Assembly (NCBI GenBank): GCA_937886325.1
Contig: CALABV010000169.1
Coordinates: forward strand, 1 to 38,708
DNA length: 38,708 nucleotides
Direction: 5' to 3'
From: an uncultured Geobacter sp.
GTDB taxonomy: Bacteria > Desulfobacterota > Desulfuromonadia > Geobacterales > Geobacteraceae
This document shows positions 16,210 to 23,968 of the stretch, in pieces. Position numbers and translations under genes: made by a program. The first letter of the stretch is position 1, and every line of letters begins with the position of its first letter. The notes under the pieces were generated by a model, which was not told the origin of the DNA, ran no database searches, and saw nothing but the letters and a program-made list of their open reading frames with translations.

Positions 16210-17595
16210 ATGTCCAAGGACAAACTCTGGGGAGGACGTTTTTCCCAGCCCACCGACACTTTCGTGGAGGAATTCACCGCCTCCATCGATTTCGACAAGC
16301 GCCTCTACCGCCAGGACATCCGCGGTTCCATTGCCCATGCCCGGATGCTGGGGAGACAGAAGATTATACCCATGGCCGACGTGGACGCCATCATTTCCGG
16401 ACTGGAGGAGATCCTGGCGCGCATCGAGGCAGGGGAATTCGACTTCTCCGTTTCCCTGGAAGATATCCACATGAATATCGAGGCGCGGCTGTCGGCGGCC
16501 ATCGGCGAGGCGGGAAAACGGCTCCACACCGGCCGTTCCCGCAACGATCAGGTGGCGGTGGATATCCGCCTCTACCTGCGTGACGAGATTGCAGAGGTTG
16601 TACGGTACCTGGATCTCCTGTCGGACGCGCTCCTGTTTCAGGCGGAACAAAACCTGGGCGTTATCATGCCCGGCTACACCCATCTCCAGGTGGCCCAGCC
16701 CATCCTGTTCTCCCACCACATGCTGGCCTACGTGGAGATGTTCCGACGCGATCGGGGGCGCATGGAGGATTGCGCAAAACGCTTCAACGTGCTTCCTCTC
16801 GGCGCCGGCGCGCTGGCGGGAACAACCTTCCCCATCGACCGGGAATATGTCGCCGAACAGCTGGAGTTTGCCGATGTGACCCGCAACTCCCTCGATTCGG
16901 TCTCCGATCGCGATTTTGCCCTGGAGTTCCTGTCCGCTTCGTCCATCCTGATGATGCATCTGTCCCGCTTCTCCGAGGAACTGATCCTCTGGTCCACCAG
17001 CGAGTTCGACTTCATCGAGCTTTCCGACTCCTTCTGCACCGGCTCGTCCATCATGCCCCAGAAGAAGAACCCGGACGTGCCGGAGCTGGTGCGGGGCAAG
17101 ACCGGCCGGGTCTACGGCAACCTCATGGCCCTCCTGACCGTCATGAAGTCGTTGCCGCTGGCCTACAACAAGGACATGCAGGAGGACAAGGAGCCGTTGT
17201 TCGACACGGTCGACACGGTCAAGGGGAGCCTGAAGATCTTTGCCGACATGGTGCGCGAGATGAAGGTGAAGGCCGAGATCATGCGGGAGGCCGCGGCCCG
17301 CGGCTTCTCCAACGCCACCGATGTGGCCGATTACCTGGTCCGCACCGGGATGCCGTTCCGCGAGGCCCACGAGGTGGTGGGAAAATCGGTCCGCTACTGC
17401 ATCGAGCACGGCAAGAGGCTGGAAGAGCTTTCCATGGACCAATGGCAGTCTTTCTCCGATCGCATCGGCGCGGATATCTACGACGCCATCACCCTGGAGG
17501 CGAGCGTGAATGCCCGGCGCGCCACCGGCGGTACCGCCCTGGAACGGGTGAAGGCGGAAATCGAGCGGTTGAAGAGGGATCGGCAAAAGGGATAG
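16210..17595 (+). CDS. argH: Argininosuccinate lyase
   Basis: ArgH splits argininosuccinate into arginine and fumarate, the last step of the pathway. The 461-residue product of the fumarase/aspartase superfamily has KLWGGRFSQPTD at the N-terminus, HTGRSRNDQVAVDIRL, MPGYTHLQVAQP and the signature TGSSIMPQKKNPD. The ATG at 16210 has an AGGAGA site; in-frame codons upstream lie inside the palindrome at 16131-16192. Length is normal. It ends the arg block. Confidence 0.97.
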   Translation: MSKDKLWGGRFSQPTDTFVEEFTASIDFDKRLYRQDIRGSIAHARMLGRQKIIPMADVDAIISGLEEILARIEAGEFDFSVSLEDIHMNIEARLSAAIGEAGKRLHTGRSRNDQVAVDIRLYLRDEIAEVVRYLDLLSDALLFQAEQNLGVIMPGYTHLQVAQPILFSHHMLAYVEMFRRDRGRMEDCAKRFNVLPLGAGALAGTTFPIDREYVAEQLEFADVTRNSLDSVSDRDFALEFLSASSILMMHLSRFSEELILWSTSEFDFIELSDSFCTGSSIMPQKKNPDVPELVRGKTGRVYGNLMALLTVMKSLPLAYNKDMQEDKEPLFDTVDTVKGSLKIFADMVREMKVKAEIMREAAARGFSNATDVADYLVRTGMPFREAHEVVGKSVRYCIEHGKRLEELSMDQWQSFSDRIGADIYDAITLEASVNARRATGGTALERVKAEIERLKRDRQKG

Positions 17596-17617
17596 AAAAC
17601 CGAGAAACGAGGTTCAA

Positions 17618-17648
17618 GACCTGCCAGGTTTTCAAAACCTGGCAGGTC
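17618..17648. repeat. Perfect 15-bp-arm palindrome after argH
   Basis: GACCTGCCAGGTTTT and its exact reverse complement are separated by a single C. It is unrelated to the GGGGTCAGG family. Position suggests either an argH terminator-like stem or an inserted palindromic repeat; there is no T-run. Confidence 0.85.
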
Positions 17649-17689
17649 TCCGAAATTCGGAACAACCATTAGCCTGACCCGGAGCTGCA

Positions 17690-18445
17690 ATGAAAAAGAT
17701 ACTCTTCCTGTTCCTGGTTTTCCTCCTTGCCGCCTGCGGAAAGCGGGGCCCGCTGGTGCCGCCCGAGGCGCTGGTGCCGGCGCCAATCAAGGATCTGAGC
17801 GTCGAACAGAAGGGGGACAGCTTTCTGGTGTGCTGGTCCGGGCCCGGCAAGCAGGAATGGGGGGGACCATTGGACAGCCTGGCCGGTTTCAGGGTTTTCA
17901 GGCGGATAGTGCTTCCCCCCTCAGAGGATTGCGAGGAATGCCCCACCGCCTATCGAACCGTGAAAACCGTCGACCCGGAGTACCTCCAGGATGTGCGGCG
18001 CAGCGGCTCCCGGTTCTGCTTTTTCGACGGGGATCTGAGCGACGGTACCACCTACCAGTACAAGGCGATCTCCTTCCAGAAGGATGGCGCAGTCAGCCAC
18101 GACTCCAACAAGGCGCGCGGAAAGAAAGCTTCGCCGCCGGCGCCCCCGCGGCTAACGGCTGTTTCCACGCCCGACGGCGTCACCCTCCAGTGGAAGCCGG
18201 TCATGGTTCCGCCGGGCGGGGCGTTGGAAGGATACGCCGTGTACCGGAAACAGGCGGAAGAGGTGATGCCTCTGACACCCCTTGCCCTTCTTCCGGCCGA
18301 TGCCGCACGTTTCGCCGACCCCCATATGGAATATGGCATGAGATACCTGTATGGGGTGAGGAGCGTGGTCAGGATCGACGGTGAACGGGTGGAAAGCGAT
18401 CTTTCCAACGAAGTGGAGGGCAGGTTCTCCCTTACGGAAGAATAG
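17690..18445 (+). CDS. LptM-like lipoprotein with two fibronectin type III-like repeats
   Basis: The 251-residue protein has a lipoprotein signal ending LLAAC (Cys16), followed directly by GKRGPLVPPE. That matches the CG-x-KGPL-x-x-P motif of LptM/YifL, the small lipoprotein that helps LptD assemble in the outer membrane. Two beta-rich repeats follow, about residues 37-135 and 146-240 (TAVSTPDGVTLQWKPV and LEGYAVYRKQ are FN3-like). The first repeat has extra cysteines (EDCEECP). As in Pseudomonas and others, the LptM-type gene sits directly before lysA. GGAG precedes the ATG. Whether it works like LptM is inference. Confidence 0.75.
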   Translation: MKKILFLFLVFLLAACGKRGPLVPPEALVPAPIKDLSVEQKGDSFLVCWSGPGKQEWGGPLDSLAGFRVFRRIVLPPSEDCEECPTAYRTVKTVDPEYLQDVRRSGSRFCFFDGDLSDGTTYQYKAISFQKDGAVSHDSNKARGKKASPPAPPRLTAVSTPDGVTLQWKPVMVPPGGALEGYAVYRKQAEEVMPLTPLALLPADAARFADPHMEYGMRYLYGVRSVVRIDGERVESDLSNEVEGRFSLTEE

Positions 18446-18492
18446 AAATTCAACCTCGCCCGACCTTAAAGACGGACAACGGACAACGTTTT

Positions 18493-18521
18493 TTGACATT
18501 TTCCGGACCCTATGGTACAAA
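18493..18521 (+). promoter_or_regulatory. Likely sigma-70 promoter for lysA
   Basis: A perfect TTGACA -35 box (18493-18498) is followed after 17 bases by TACAAA (18516-18521), 58 bases before the lysA start. This would let lysA and the dap genes be transcribed independently of the upstream lipoprotein gene. Confidence 0.55.
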
Positions 18522-18578
18522 AAACTCCTTTTTTCATGAATCCGGCGAACCCCGCCGGGATATTTTCCGGAGGATTCT

Positions 18579-19832
18579 ATGCATCATTTTCAGTATAAGG
18601 ACATTGAACTGTACGCCGAAGAGGTGGCGGTACGGGAGATCGCGGAAAAAGTCGGCACACCGGTCTATATTTACTCCCACGCGACACTGGAACGCCACTA
18701 CCGCGCAATGGACGAGGCCTTCGCCGCTGTGCCCCACACCATCTGCTACTCCATGAAGGCAAACTCCAACCTGGCGGTGCTGAAAACCTTCTTCAACCTG
18801 GGAGGAGGAGTCGACATCGTATCAGGGGGCGAGCTCTACCGCGCCCTCGCGGCCGGAGTCGAGCCGCTGAAGGTCGTCTACTCCGGCGTCGGAAAGAAAG
18901 ACGAAGAAATCGAGTATGCCCTGAACACGGGCATCCTGATGTTCAACGTTGAATCGGAAGATGAGCTGGACCGCATCGACCAGGTCGCCGGGCGTCTCGG
19001 CAAGAAGGCCGGCATTGCCATCCGGGTGAATCCCGACGTGGACCCGGAGACGCACCCCTACATTACCACCGGACTGAAAAAGGCGAAGTTCGGCATCAAC
19101 ATCGAGCGCTCCCTGGAGCAGTACAAGCGGGCCGCACGGATGTCCAATCTCGACGTTATCGGCATCGATTGCCACATCGGAAGCCAGTTGACCAAGGTAA
19201 CTCCCTTTGTCGATACCATCAAGAAACTGAAGCGCCTCATCGAAGGGCTGAAGGAGTCCGGAATCACCCTCCGCTACTTCGACCTGGGGGGCGGCCTGGG
19301 CATTACATACAGCGACGAGGCCCCGCCGCTGCCGGCGGAATACGGTTCGGCCATCACGGCGGAAACGAAGGATCTGGGACTCCACCTCCTGTTCGAGCCG
19401 GGCAGAAACCTCGTGGGCAACGCGGGCATCATGGTCGGGAAATGCCTCTACACCAAGCGGGGAGAGGAAAAGAATTTCGTGATCGTGGACGCGGCCATGA
19501 ACGACCTGGCCCGCCCATCCCTGTACGGCTCGTACCATGGGGTGCAGGCGGTGCGTAAAGACCAGGACGGCGCCATAGTGGCGGATATCGTCGGTCCCAT
19601 CTGCGAATCCGGCGACTTCCTTGCCAAGGATCGGGAGATGCCCGCCTTCAGGCAGGGTGACCTGATTGCCTTCATGTCCGCCGGGGCCTACGGTTTCGCC
19701 ATGAGCAGCAACTACAACAGCCGCCCCCGCGCCGCCGAAGTGATGGTGAAGGGCGACGCATACCAGGTGGTTCGAGAGCGGGAAAAGGTCGAGGACCTGG
19801 TCCGGGGAGAAAAACTACCGTCTTTTCTGTAA
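18579..19832 (+). CDS. lysA: Diaminopimelate decarboxylase
   Basis: LysA removes CO2 from meso-diaminopimelate to give lysine. The 417-residue fold-type III PLP enzyme has the Schiff-base lysine in CYSMKANSN (Lys60), HIGSQ, the phosphate-binding FDLGGGLGITY loop, LLFEPGRNLVGNAG, and the partner-subunit CESGDFLAKDRE motif with the active-site cysteine. GGAGG precedes the ATG at 18579. It heads the lysine genes, with dapA 103 bases downstream across a palindromic repeat. Confidence 0.97.
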   Translation: MHHFQYKDIELYAEEVAVREIAEKVGTPVYIYSHATLERHYRAMDEAFAAVPHTICYSMKANSNLAVLKTFFNLGGGVDIVSGGELYRALAAGVEPLKVVYSGVGKKDEEIEYALNTGILMFNVESEDELDRIDQVAGRLGKKAGIAIRVNPDVDPETHPYITTGLKKAKFGINIERSLEQYKRAARMSNLDVIGIDCHIGSQLTKVTPFVDTIKKLKRLIEGLKESGITLRYFDLGGGLGITYSDEAPPLPAEYGSAITAETKDLGLHLLFEPGRNLVGNAGIMVGKCLYTKRGEEKNFVIVDAAMNDLARPSLYGSYHGVQAVRKDQDGAIVADIVGPICESGDFLAKDREMPAFRQGDLIAFMSAGAYGFAMSSNYNSRPRAAEVMVKGDAYQVVREREKVEDLVRGEKLPSFL

Positions 19833-19845
19833 GGAAGAAAGCATG

Positions 19846-19902
19846 GGGTCAGGTCTTGACATTCAACACTGTTTTGCAGTGTCAAATGTCAAGACCTGAC
19901 CC
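19846..19902. repeat. REP-like palindrome, copy 2
   Basis: Arms 19846-19871 and 19877-19902 match at 24 of 26 positions and share the GGGTCAGGTCTTGACATT outer part with the copy at 16131, while the tip of the hairpin differs. It occupies over half of the lysA-dapA gap. Confidence 0.88.
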
Positions 19903-19935
19903 TTTAACGGCACACCCACCGGGAAGGAGTACACC

Positions 19936-20808
19936 ATGTTCAAGGGGAGTATCGTCGCCATCGTGACCCCGTTCAAAAACGGGAAAATAGATGAGGAAAG
20001 CCTGCGGGAACTGGTCGAGTTTCAGATCGAGAACGGCACGGACGGCATTGTCCCGTGCGGAACCACCGGCGAGGCATCCACGCTCGACTACGAGGAGCAT
20101 GATCGGGTCATCGAGATCGTGGTGCAGCAGACGAAAAAACGGGTACCGGTCATTGCCGGCACAGGGTCCAACTCCACCGCGGAAGCCATCGAGATAACCG
20201 AGCATGCGAAGCGCGTGGGCGCGGACGGAGCGCTCCTCGTGACACCCTACTACAACAAGCCGACCCAGGAAGGGCTGTACCGCCACTACAAGACCGTCGC
20301 CGAGGAGGTTGCCCTCCCGCAGGTCCTCTACAACGTGCCGGGACGCACCGGCGTGAACATGCTCCCGTCAACGGTGGCCCGGCTCGCCGATATCCCCAAC
20401 ATCGTGGGCATCAAGGAGGCAACCGGCTCGCTCCAGCAGGCATCCGAAATCCTGTCCCTCTGCGGAGACAAAATCGACGTCCTGTCGGGCGACGATTTCG
20501 TTACCTTTCCCATGATGGCCTGTGGAGGCGTGGGAGTCATCTCGGTGACCGCCAACATCATGCCGAAGGAGATCTCCTCGATGATCGACGCCTTCACCTC
20601 CGGTGACCTGGAAGAGGCCCGGCGACTCCACCTGAAGCTCCTGAAGATCAACAATGCCATGTTCATCGAGACCAATCCGACTCCGGTCAAGACGGCACTG
20701 GCCCTCATGGGAAAATGCGACGACGAGCTCAGGCTGCCGCTGGCGCCCATGTCCGAGGCGAACAGAAACAAGCTGGCCGGCATCATGAAGGAATACCATT
20801 TAATTTAA
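19936..20808 (+). CDS. dapA: 4-hydroxy-tetrahydrodipicolinate synthase
   Basis: DapA condenses pyruvate with aspartate semialdehyde at the start of the diaminopimelate branch. The 290-residue TIM-barrel protein has VPCGTTGEASTL, VTPYYNKPTQEG, YNVPGRTGVNM with the catalytic tyrosine region, and VGIKEATGS with the Schiff-base lysine. AAGGAG precedes the ATG at 19936. It is followed by dapB after 75 bases that hold a low-complexity repeat. Confidence 0.97.
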   Translation: MFKGSIVAIVTPFKNGKIDEESLRELVEFQIENGTDGIVPCGTTGEASTLDYEEHDRVIEIVVQQTKKRVPVIAGTGSNSTAEAIEITEHAKRVGADGALLVTPYYNKPTQEGLYRHYKTVAEEVALPQVLYNVPGRTGVNMLPSTVARLADIPNIVGIKEATGSLQQASEILSLCGDKIDVLSGDDFVTFPMMACGGVGVISVTANIMPKEISSMIDAFTSGDLEEARRLHLKLLKINNAMFIETNPTPVKTALALMGKCDDELRLPLAPMSEANRNKLAGIMKEYHLI

Positions 20809-20810
20809 AT

Positions 20811-20842
20811 CCGGCAAAGGGCACGGGGCAAAAGGCAAAGGG
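20811..20842. repeat. GGCAAAGGGCACGG low-complexity repeat, copy 2
   Basis: This dapA-dapB spacer sequence, reverse complemented, resembles 10834-10866 in the alaS-argB gap, with alternating TTTGCC and GTGCC words. Origin and function are unknown. Confidence 0.55.
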
Positions 20843-20883
20843 AGAGCAGCCTCGTGCCTTGAACCTGCTTTTGGAGGCATATC

Positions 20884-21687
20884 ATGATTAAAGTAGCTGT
20901 CAGCGGAGCTGCCGGACGAATGGGCGGACGTGTCATAACCGCGGTGAAAGAAGACGATCTCCTGGAATTGTCCGGGGCGTTGGAACGGCCCCTCCACCCC
21001 TCCCTCGGGCTGGACGCGGGGCTCTCCGCCGGGTGCGGAGCCTTGGGCGTGCCGATCATCGACGATCTGAACGAGCTGGTGAAGGGATGCGATGTTCTCA
21101 TTGACTTCTCGGCGCCGAAGGTATCCCTGAAAAACCTGGAAATATGCGGCCTGAACGGCAAGGCGATGGTCATCGGCTCTACGGGATTCGGCGCCGATGA
21201 GAAGGCGCTGGCCCTGGAACTGGCGCGAAACGTCCCGGTTGTGCTCGCACCCAACATGTCGGTGGGCGTGAACGTGGTGTTCAAGGTGCTCGCGGACGTT
21301 GCGAAGATCCTGGGGGACGACTTCGACGTTGAGATTGTCGAGGCACACCATAAAATGAAGAAGGATTCCCCATCCGGGACCGCCGTGCGCATGGGCGAGG
21401 TGGTTGCGACCGCCCTCGGCCGCGACTACGCCAAGGTAGCCAACTTCCACCGCGAGGGAATCTGCGGCGAGAGGACGAAAGAAGAGATCGGCATGCAGAC
21501 GATTCGCGGCGGCGATATCGTGGGCGATCACACCGTCTATTTCATCGGCATGGGGGAGCGCATCGAGATCACCCACCGCGCCCACACCAGGGACATGTTC
21601 TCCCACGGAGCGGCCCGGGCGGCCAAGTGGGTGGTGAAGCAGCAGCCGGGGCTATACGATATGCAGGACATCCTCGGCCTTCGGTAG
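20884..21687 (+). CDS. dapB: 4-hydroxy-tetrahydrodipicolinate reductase
   Basis: DapB reduces the DapA product with NAD(P)H to tetrahydrodipicolinate. The 267-residue protein has the nucleotide-binding VAVSGAAGRMGGRV, IGSTGFGADE, APNMSVGVNVVF, and the catalytic EAHHKMKKDSPSGTA motif, and it ends with the usual HGAARAAKWV and GLYDMQDILG segments. GGAGG precedes the ATG. Its product is the direct substrate of DapL, encoded next. Confidence 0.97.
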   Translation: MIKVAVSGAAGRMGGRVITAVKEDDLLELSGALERPLHPSLGLDAGLSAGCGALGVPIIDDLNELVKGCDVLIDFSAPKVSLKNLEICGLNGKAMVIGSTGFGADEKALALELARNVPVVLAPNMSVGVNVVFKVLADVAKILGDDFDVEIVEAHHKMKKDSPSGTAVRMGEVVATALGRDYAKVANFHREGICGERTKEEIGMQTIRGGDIVGDHTVYFIGMGERIEITHRAHTRDMFSHGAARAAKWVVKQQPGLYDMQDILGLR

Positions 21688-21689
21688 GG

Positions 21690-21805
21690 GAACGCCGCTT
21701 TTGGGCAATCTCGGCGTTGCCTTCGTCATCGCTTGTGCGACGTAGCGCTGCTACGTCTCCGCGCTCTTCCTCGGCGCCTTGACCTTGCCGCAAAATCGGC
21801 GTTCC
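21690..21805. repeat. MITE-like palindromic element downstream of dapB
   Basis: GGAACGCCG near 21689 and CGGCGTTCC near 21805 are terminal inverted repeats of roughly 20 bases with mismatches. A central GACGTAG/CTACGTC stem with a 5-base loop lies at about 21739-21757. The whole 116 bases fold on themselves. It is unrelated to the other palindromes here. It starts 2 bases after the dapB stop. Confidence 0.75.
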
Positions 21806-21836
21806 TGTTCGTTCGGTGGTATTTCCGGAAATTCGG

Positions 21837-21993
21837 TTCCGGTCCGGGAGGGGGCTTTCACGGCGCCTCTCGTACGGCTTTCATGCAGGAAGGCGGATCG
21901 AAGGAAAGCAGCGGAGTCCGGCAGGTTGCTTGATTAGCATGGAGGCTGGTGACCGATTACGAGAGGCTTCGGGGAAGTCCCGTCCCAGCTCCC
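21837..21993. repeat. Dispersed element with ~36-bp terminal inverted repeats, copy 1
   Basis: The left arm ends CCTCTCGTA (21866-21874) and the right arm begins TACGAGAGG (21958-21966). Internal blocks CGGCTTTCATGCAGGA and GGTGACCGAT are shared with the inverted copy at 32666-32818. The intervening ~60 bases are diverged. It is in the 397-base dapB-dapL gap. The rest of that gap has another palindrome at 21690 and a small ATGCCGC/GCGGCAT hairpin (22032-22050) in the dapL leader. Confidence 0.75.
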
Positions 21994-22084
21994 TGCGTCG
22001 CATTCCGGATAAAAACAGCAGATAGCATGTCATGCCGCTCAGTGCGGCATTTCCTTTATCAAACCCATGGGAGGTTTTACGGAA

Positions 22085-23317
22085 ATGGCTCTTATCAACG
22101 ATAATTACCTGAAACTGAAGGCTGGCTACCTGTTTCCCGAGATAGGCCGTCGCGTGCGTGCCTTCGCGGAGGCCAACCCCCAGGCCAAGGTGATACGCCT
22201 CGGCATCGGCGACGTCACCCGTCCACTTCCCCCCGCGATTCTCCAGGCGTTCCACGATGCCGTGGACGACCTGTCCCGCGTGGAGACCTTTGCCGGGTAC
22301 GGACCCGAACAGGGATACGACTGGCTGATCAACGCCGTCATCGAGAAATCCTACAAGCCCCTCGGCGTATCCCTGGCAACTGACGAGATGTTCGTTTCCG
22401 ACGGATCCAAATGTGACTGCGCCAACATCCTCGATATTTTCTCCCTGGAGAACAGGGTTGCCATCGGCGACCCGGTCTATCCGGTGTACAACGACACCAA
22501 TGTCATGATCGGCCGTACCGGCGATGCGGACGAGAAGGGCTACTACGGTGGGGTCGTCTATCTTCCCTGCACCGAGGCCAACCATTTCATCCCGGCGCTG
22601 CCCGCGGAGAAGGTGGATATCATCTACCTCTGCTTCCCCAACAACCCCACAGGCGCGGTTGCCACGAAGCAAGAGCTGAAGAAATGGGTCGATTACGCCC
22701 TGGCCAACGACGCCGTCATCTTCTTTGACGCAGCCTATGAGGCATTCATAACCGACCCCTCCATCCCGCATTCCATCTACGAGATAGAAGGCGCGAAGAA
22801 GTGCGCCATCGAGTTCCGCTCCTTCTCCAAGACCGCCGGGTTCACCGGTGTCCGCTGCGGACTGGTGGTCGTCCCCCGGGAACTGGAAGGAACGACCTCC
22901 ACCGGCGAAAAGTACAGCTTCAACAAGCTCTGGCTGCGCCGCACCACCACCAAGTTCAACGGCGCGTCCTATCCGGTGCAGCGGGCCGCGGCGGCCGTGT
23001 ATACCGATGAAGGATGGAAGCAGACCAGGGAGATCATCGACTACTACATGGAAAACGCCCGCATCATTCGCGAAGGGCTTGCGGGAGCCGGCCTCACGGT
23101 CTACGGCGGTGTCAACGCGCCCTACATCTGGCTCAAGACGCCGGGAGGCATGAGTTCCTGGCAATTCTTCGACAAGCTTCTGACGGAATGCAACGTGGTC
23201 GGCACCCCCGGCAGCGGCTTCGGGCCGTCGGGAGAAGGCTTTTTCCGCCTCTCCGCCTTCGGTAACCGGGACAATGTGGAAGAAGCGATCGCGCGCATCG
23301 GAAAGAACCTGAAGTAG
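22085..23317 (+). CDS. dapL: LL-diaminopimelate aminotransferase
   Basis: DapL converts tetrahydrodipicolinate to LL-diaminopimelate in one PLP- and glutamate-dependent step, bypassing DapD, DapC and DapE. The 410-residue product begins MALINDNYLKLKAGYLFPEI, the hallmark N-terminus of the family, and has LGIGDVTRPLPPA, FPNNPTGAVA and FRSFSKTAGFTGVRCG with the Schiff-base lysine. The ATG at 22085 is chosen by homology; GGGAGG lies about 11 bases upstream. An in-frame ATG at 22067 is also possible. DapF, still needed to reach meso-diaminopimelate, is not in the window. Confidence 0.96.
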   Translation: MALINDNYLKLKAGYLFPEIGRRVRAFAEANPQAKVIRLGIGDVTRPLPPAILQAFHDAVDDLSRVETFAGYGPEQGYDWLINAVIEKSYKPLGVSLATDEMFVSDGSKCDCANILDIFSLENRVAIGDPVYPVYNDTNVMIGRTGDADEKGYYGGVVYLPCTEANHFIPALPAEKVDIIYLCFPNNPTGAVATKQELKKWVDYALANDAVIFFDAAYEAFITDPSIPHSIYEIEGAKKCAIEFRSFSKTAGFTGVRCGLVVVPRELEGTTSTGEKYSFNKLWLRRTTTKFNGASYPVQRAAAAVYTDEGWKQTREIIDYYMENARIIREGLAGAGLTVYGGVNAPYIWLKTPGGMSSWQFFDKLLTECNVVGTPGSGFGPSGEGFFRLSAFGNRDNVEEAIARIGKNLK

Positions 23318-23323
23318 ACGGAA

Positions 23324-23359
23324 GCGGGAAAGGACTCTCTCAACGGCGTCCTTTCCCGC
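23324..23359 (+). terminator. Strong hairpin after dapL
   Basis: GCGGGAAAGGAC and GTCCTTTCCCGC form a perfect 12-base stem with a 12-base loop starting 7 bases after the dapL stop. No long T-run follows, but position and stability fit a terminator for the lysine genes. Confidence 0.55.
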
Positions 23360-23419
23360 ACCTCTCCAAATGGCGATTTCGCCCTCTTTCCGCTATCCGG
23401 TTTCCACTACGGTACCCGA

Positions 23420-23893
23420 ATGAAAACTATCCACTTCATCATTACCTGGCTTCTCCTGGCGGGCCTTGCGGCCCCTATGCCGTGCTTCGCCCAGGAATTG
23501 TTCTGCATCGGCGATTACAAGGGGAGGGGGGCTGACCAGGGCTTCTACTGGTTTTTCGTCGATCTCAAAATGAACGACTCCGTTGTGGAAAAGCTGTCGT
23601 GGGAAACATCCTACGCAAGCGATCGGGCGCACACCGGACGTTCCTGTAAGGTGGATACAACCGGGTTTCTGCAGACACGGCAAAAGGACCACTCCATTCT
23701 TCTCGTGGATCCCCGATCAAAGTGCTCCATTTCCCTAACGCCGAAGAAAAACGAACGGAATACGTTTCTCCTGGAGTCGGAGGGGTGTAGTGAGATGTTT
23801 TGCACGGACAAGGGGGTCCTCACTCCCCTTACCGTCCACATGGCTTCGAGGAAGTGCGTTCCGCAGCACGTGATGAAGAAATTACTGCCCTGA
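23420..23893 (+). CDS. Small secreted cysteine-containing protein of unknown function
   Basis: The 157-residue product has a Sec signal peptide (hydrophobic core ITWLLLAGLAAP, likely cut after CFAQ or nearby) and a mature part with five cysteines (CIGDY, SCKVD, KCSIS, GCSEMFC) plus one near the end (KCVPQ), suggesting periplasmic disulfides. I recognise no family. The ribosome site is weak. It precedes the alkaline phosphatase by 75 bases on the same strand, and both are exported, but functional linkage is not shown. Confidence 0.65.
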   Translation: MKTIHFIITWLLLAGLAAPMPCFAQELFCIGDYKGRGADQGFYWFFVDLKMNDSVVEKLSWETSYASDRAHTGRSCKVDTTGFLQTRQKDHSILLVDPRSKCSISLTPKKNERNTFLLESEGCSEMFCTDKGVLTPLTVHMASRKCVPQHVMKKLLP

Positions 23894-23968
23894 AAGGGTT
23901 CTTTTTCCTTTCATTTTCCCGCCCGTATTCGTCAGCCTCGAAAACAAATATCAGCCGGAGGGTTGCCC

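Noticed and set aside
16177..17586. Long minus-strand open frame opposite argH
   Set aside because: It is a high-GC antisense shadow; argH on the plus strand has clear family motifs along its full length.
21837..21993. Group II intron fragment
   Set aside because: GTACGG and GTGAAAG-like words first suggested one, but there is no domain V hairpin with the AGC triad and the ends do not match GTGYG/AY.
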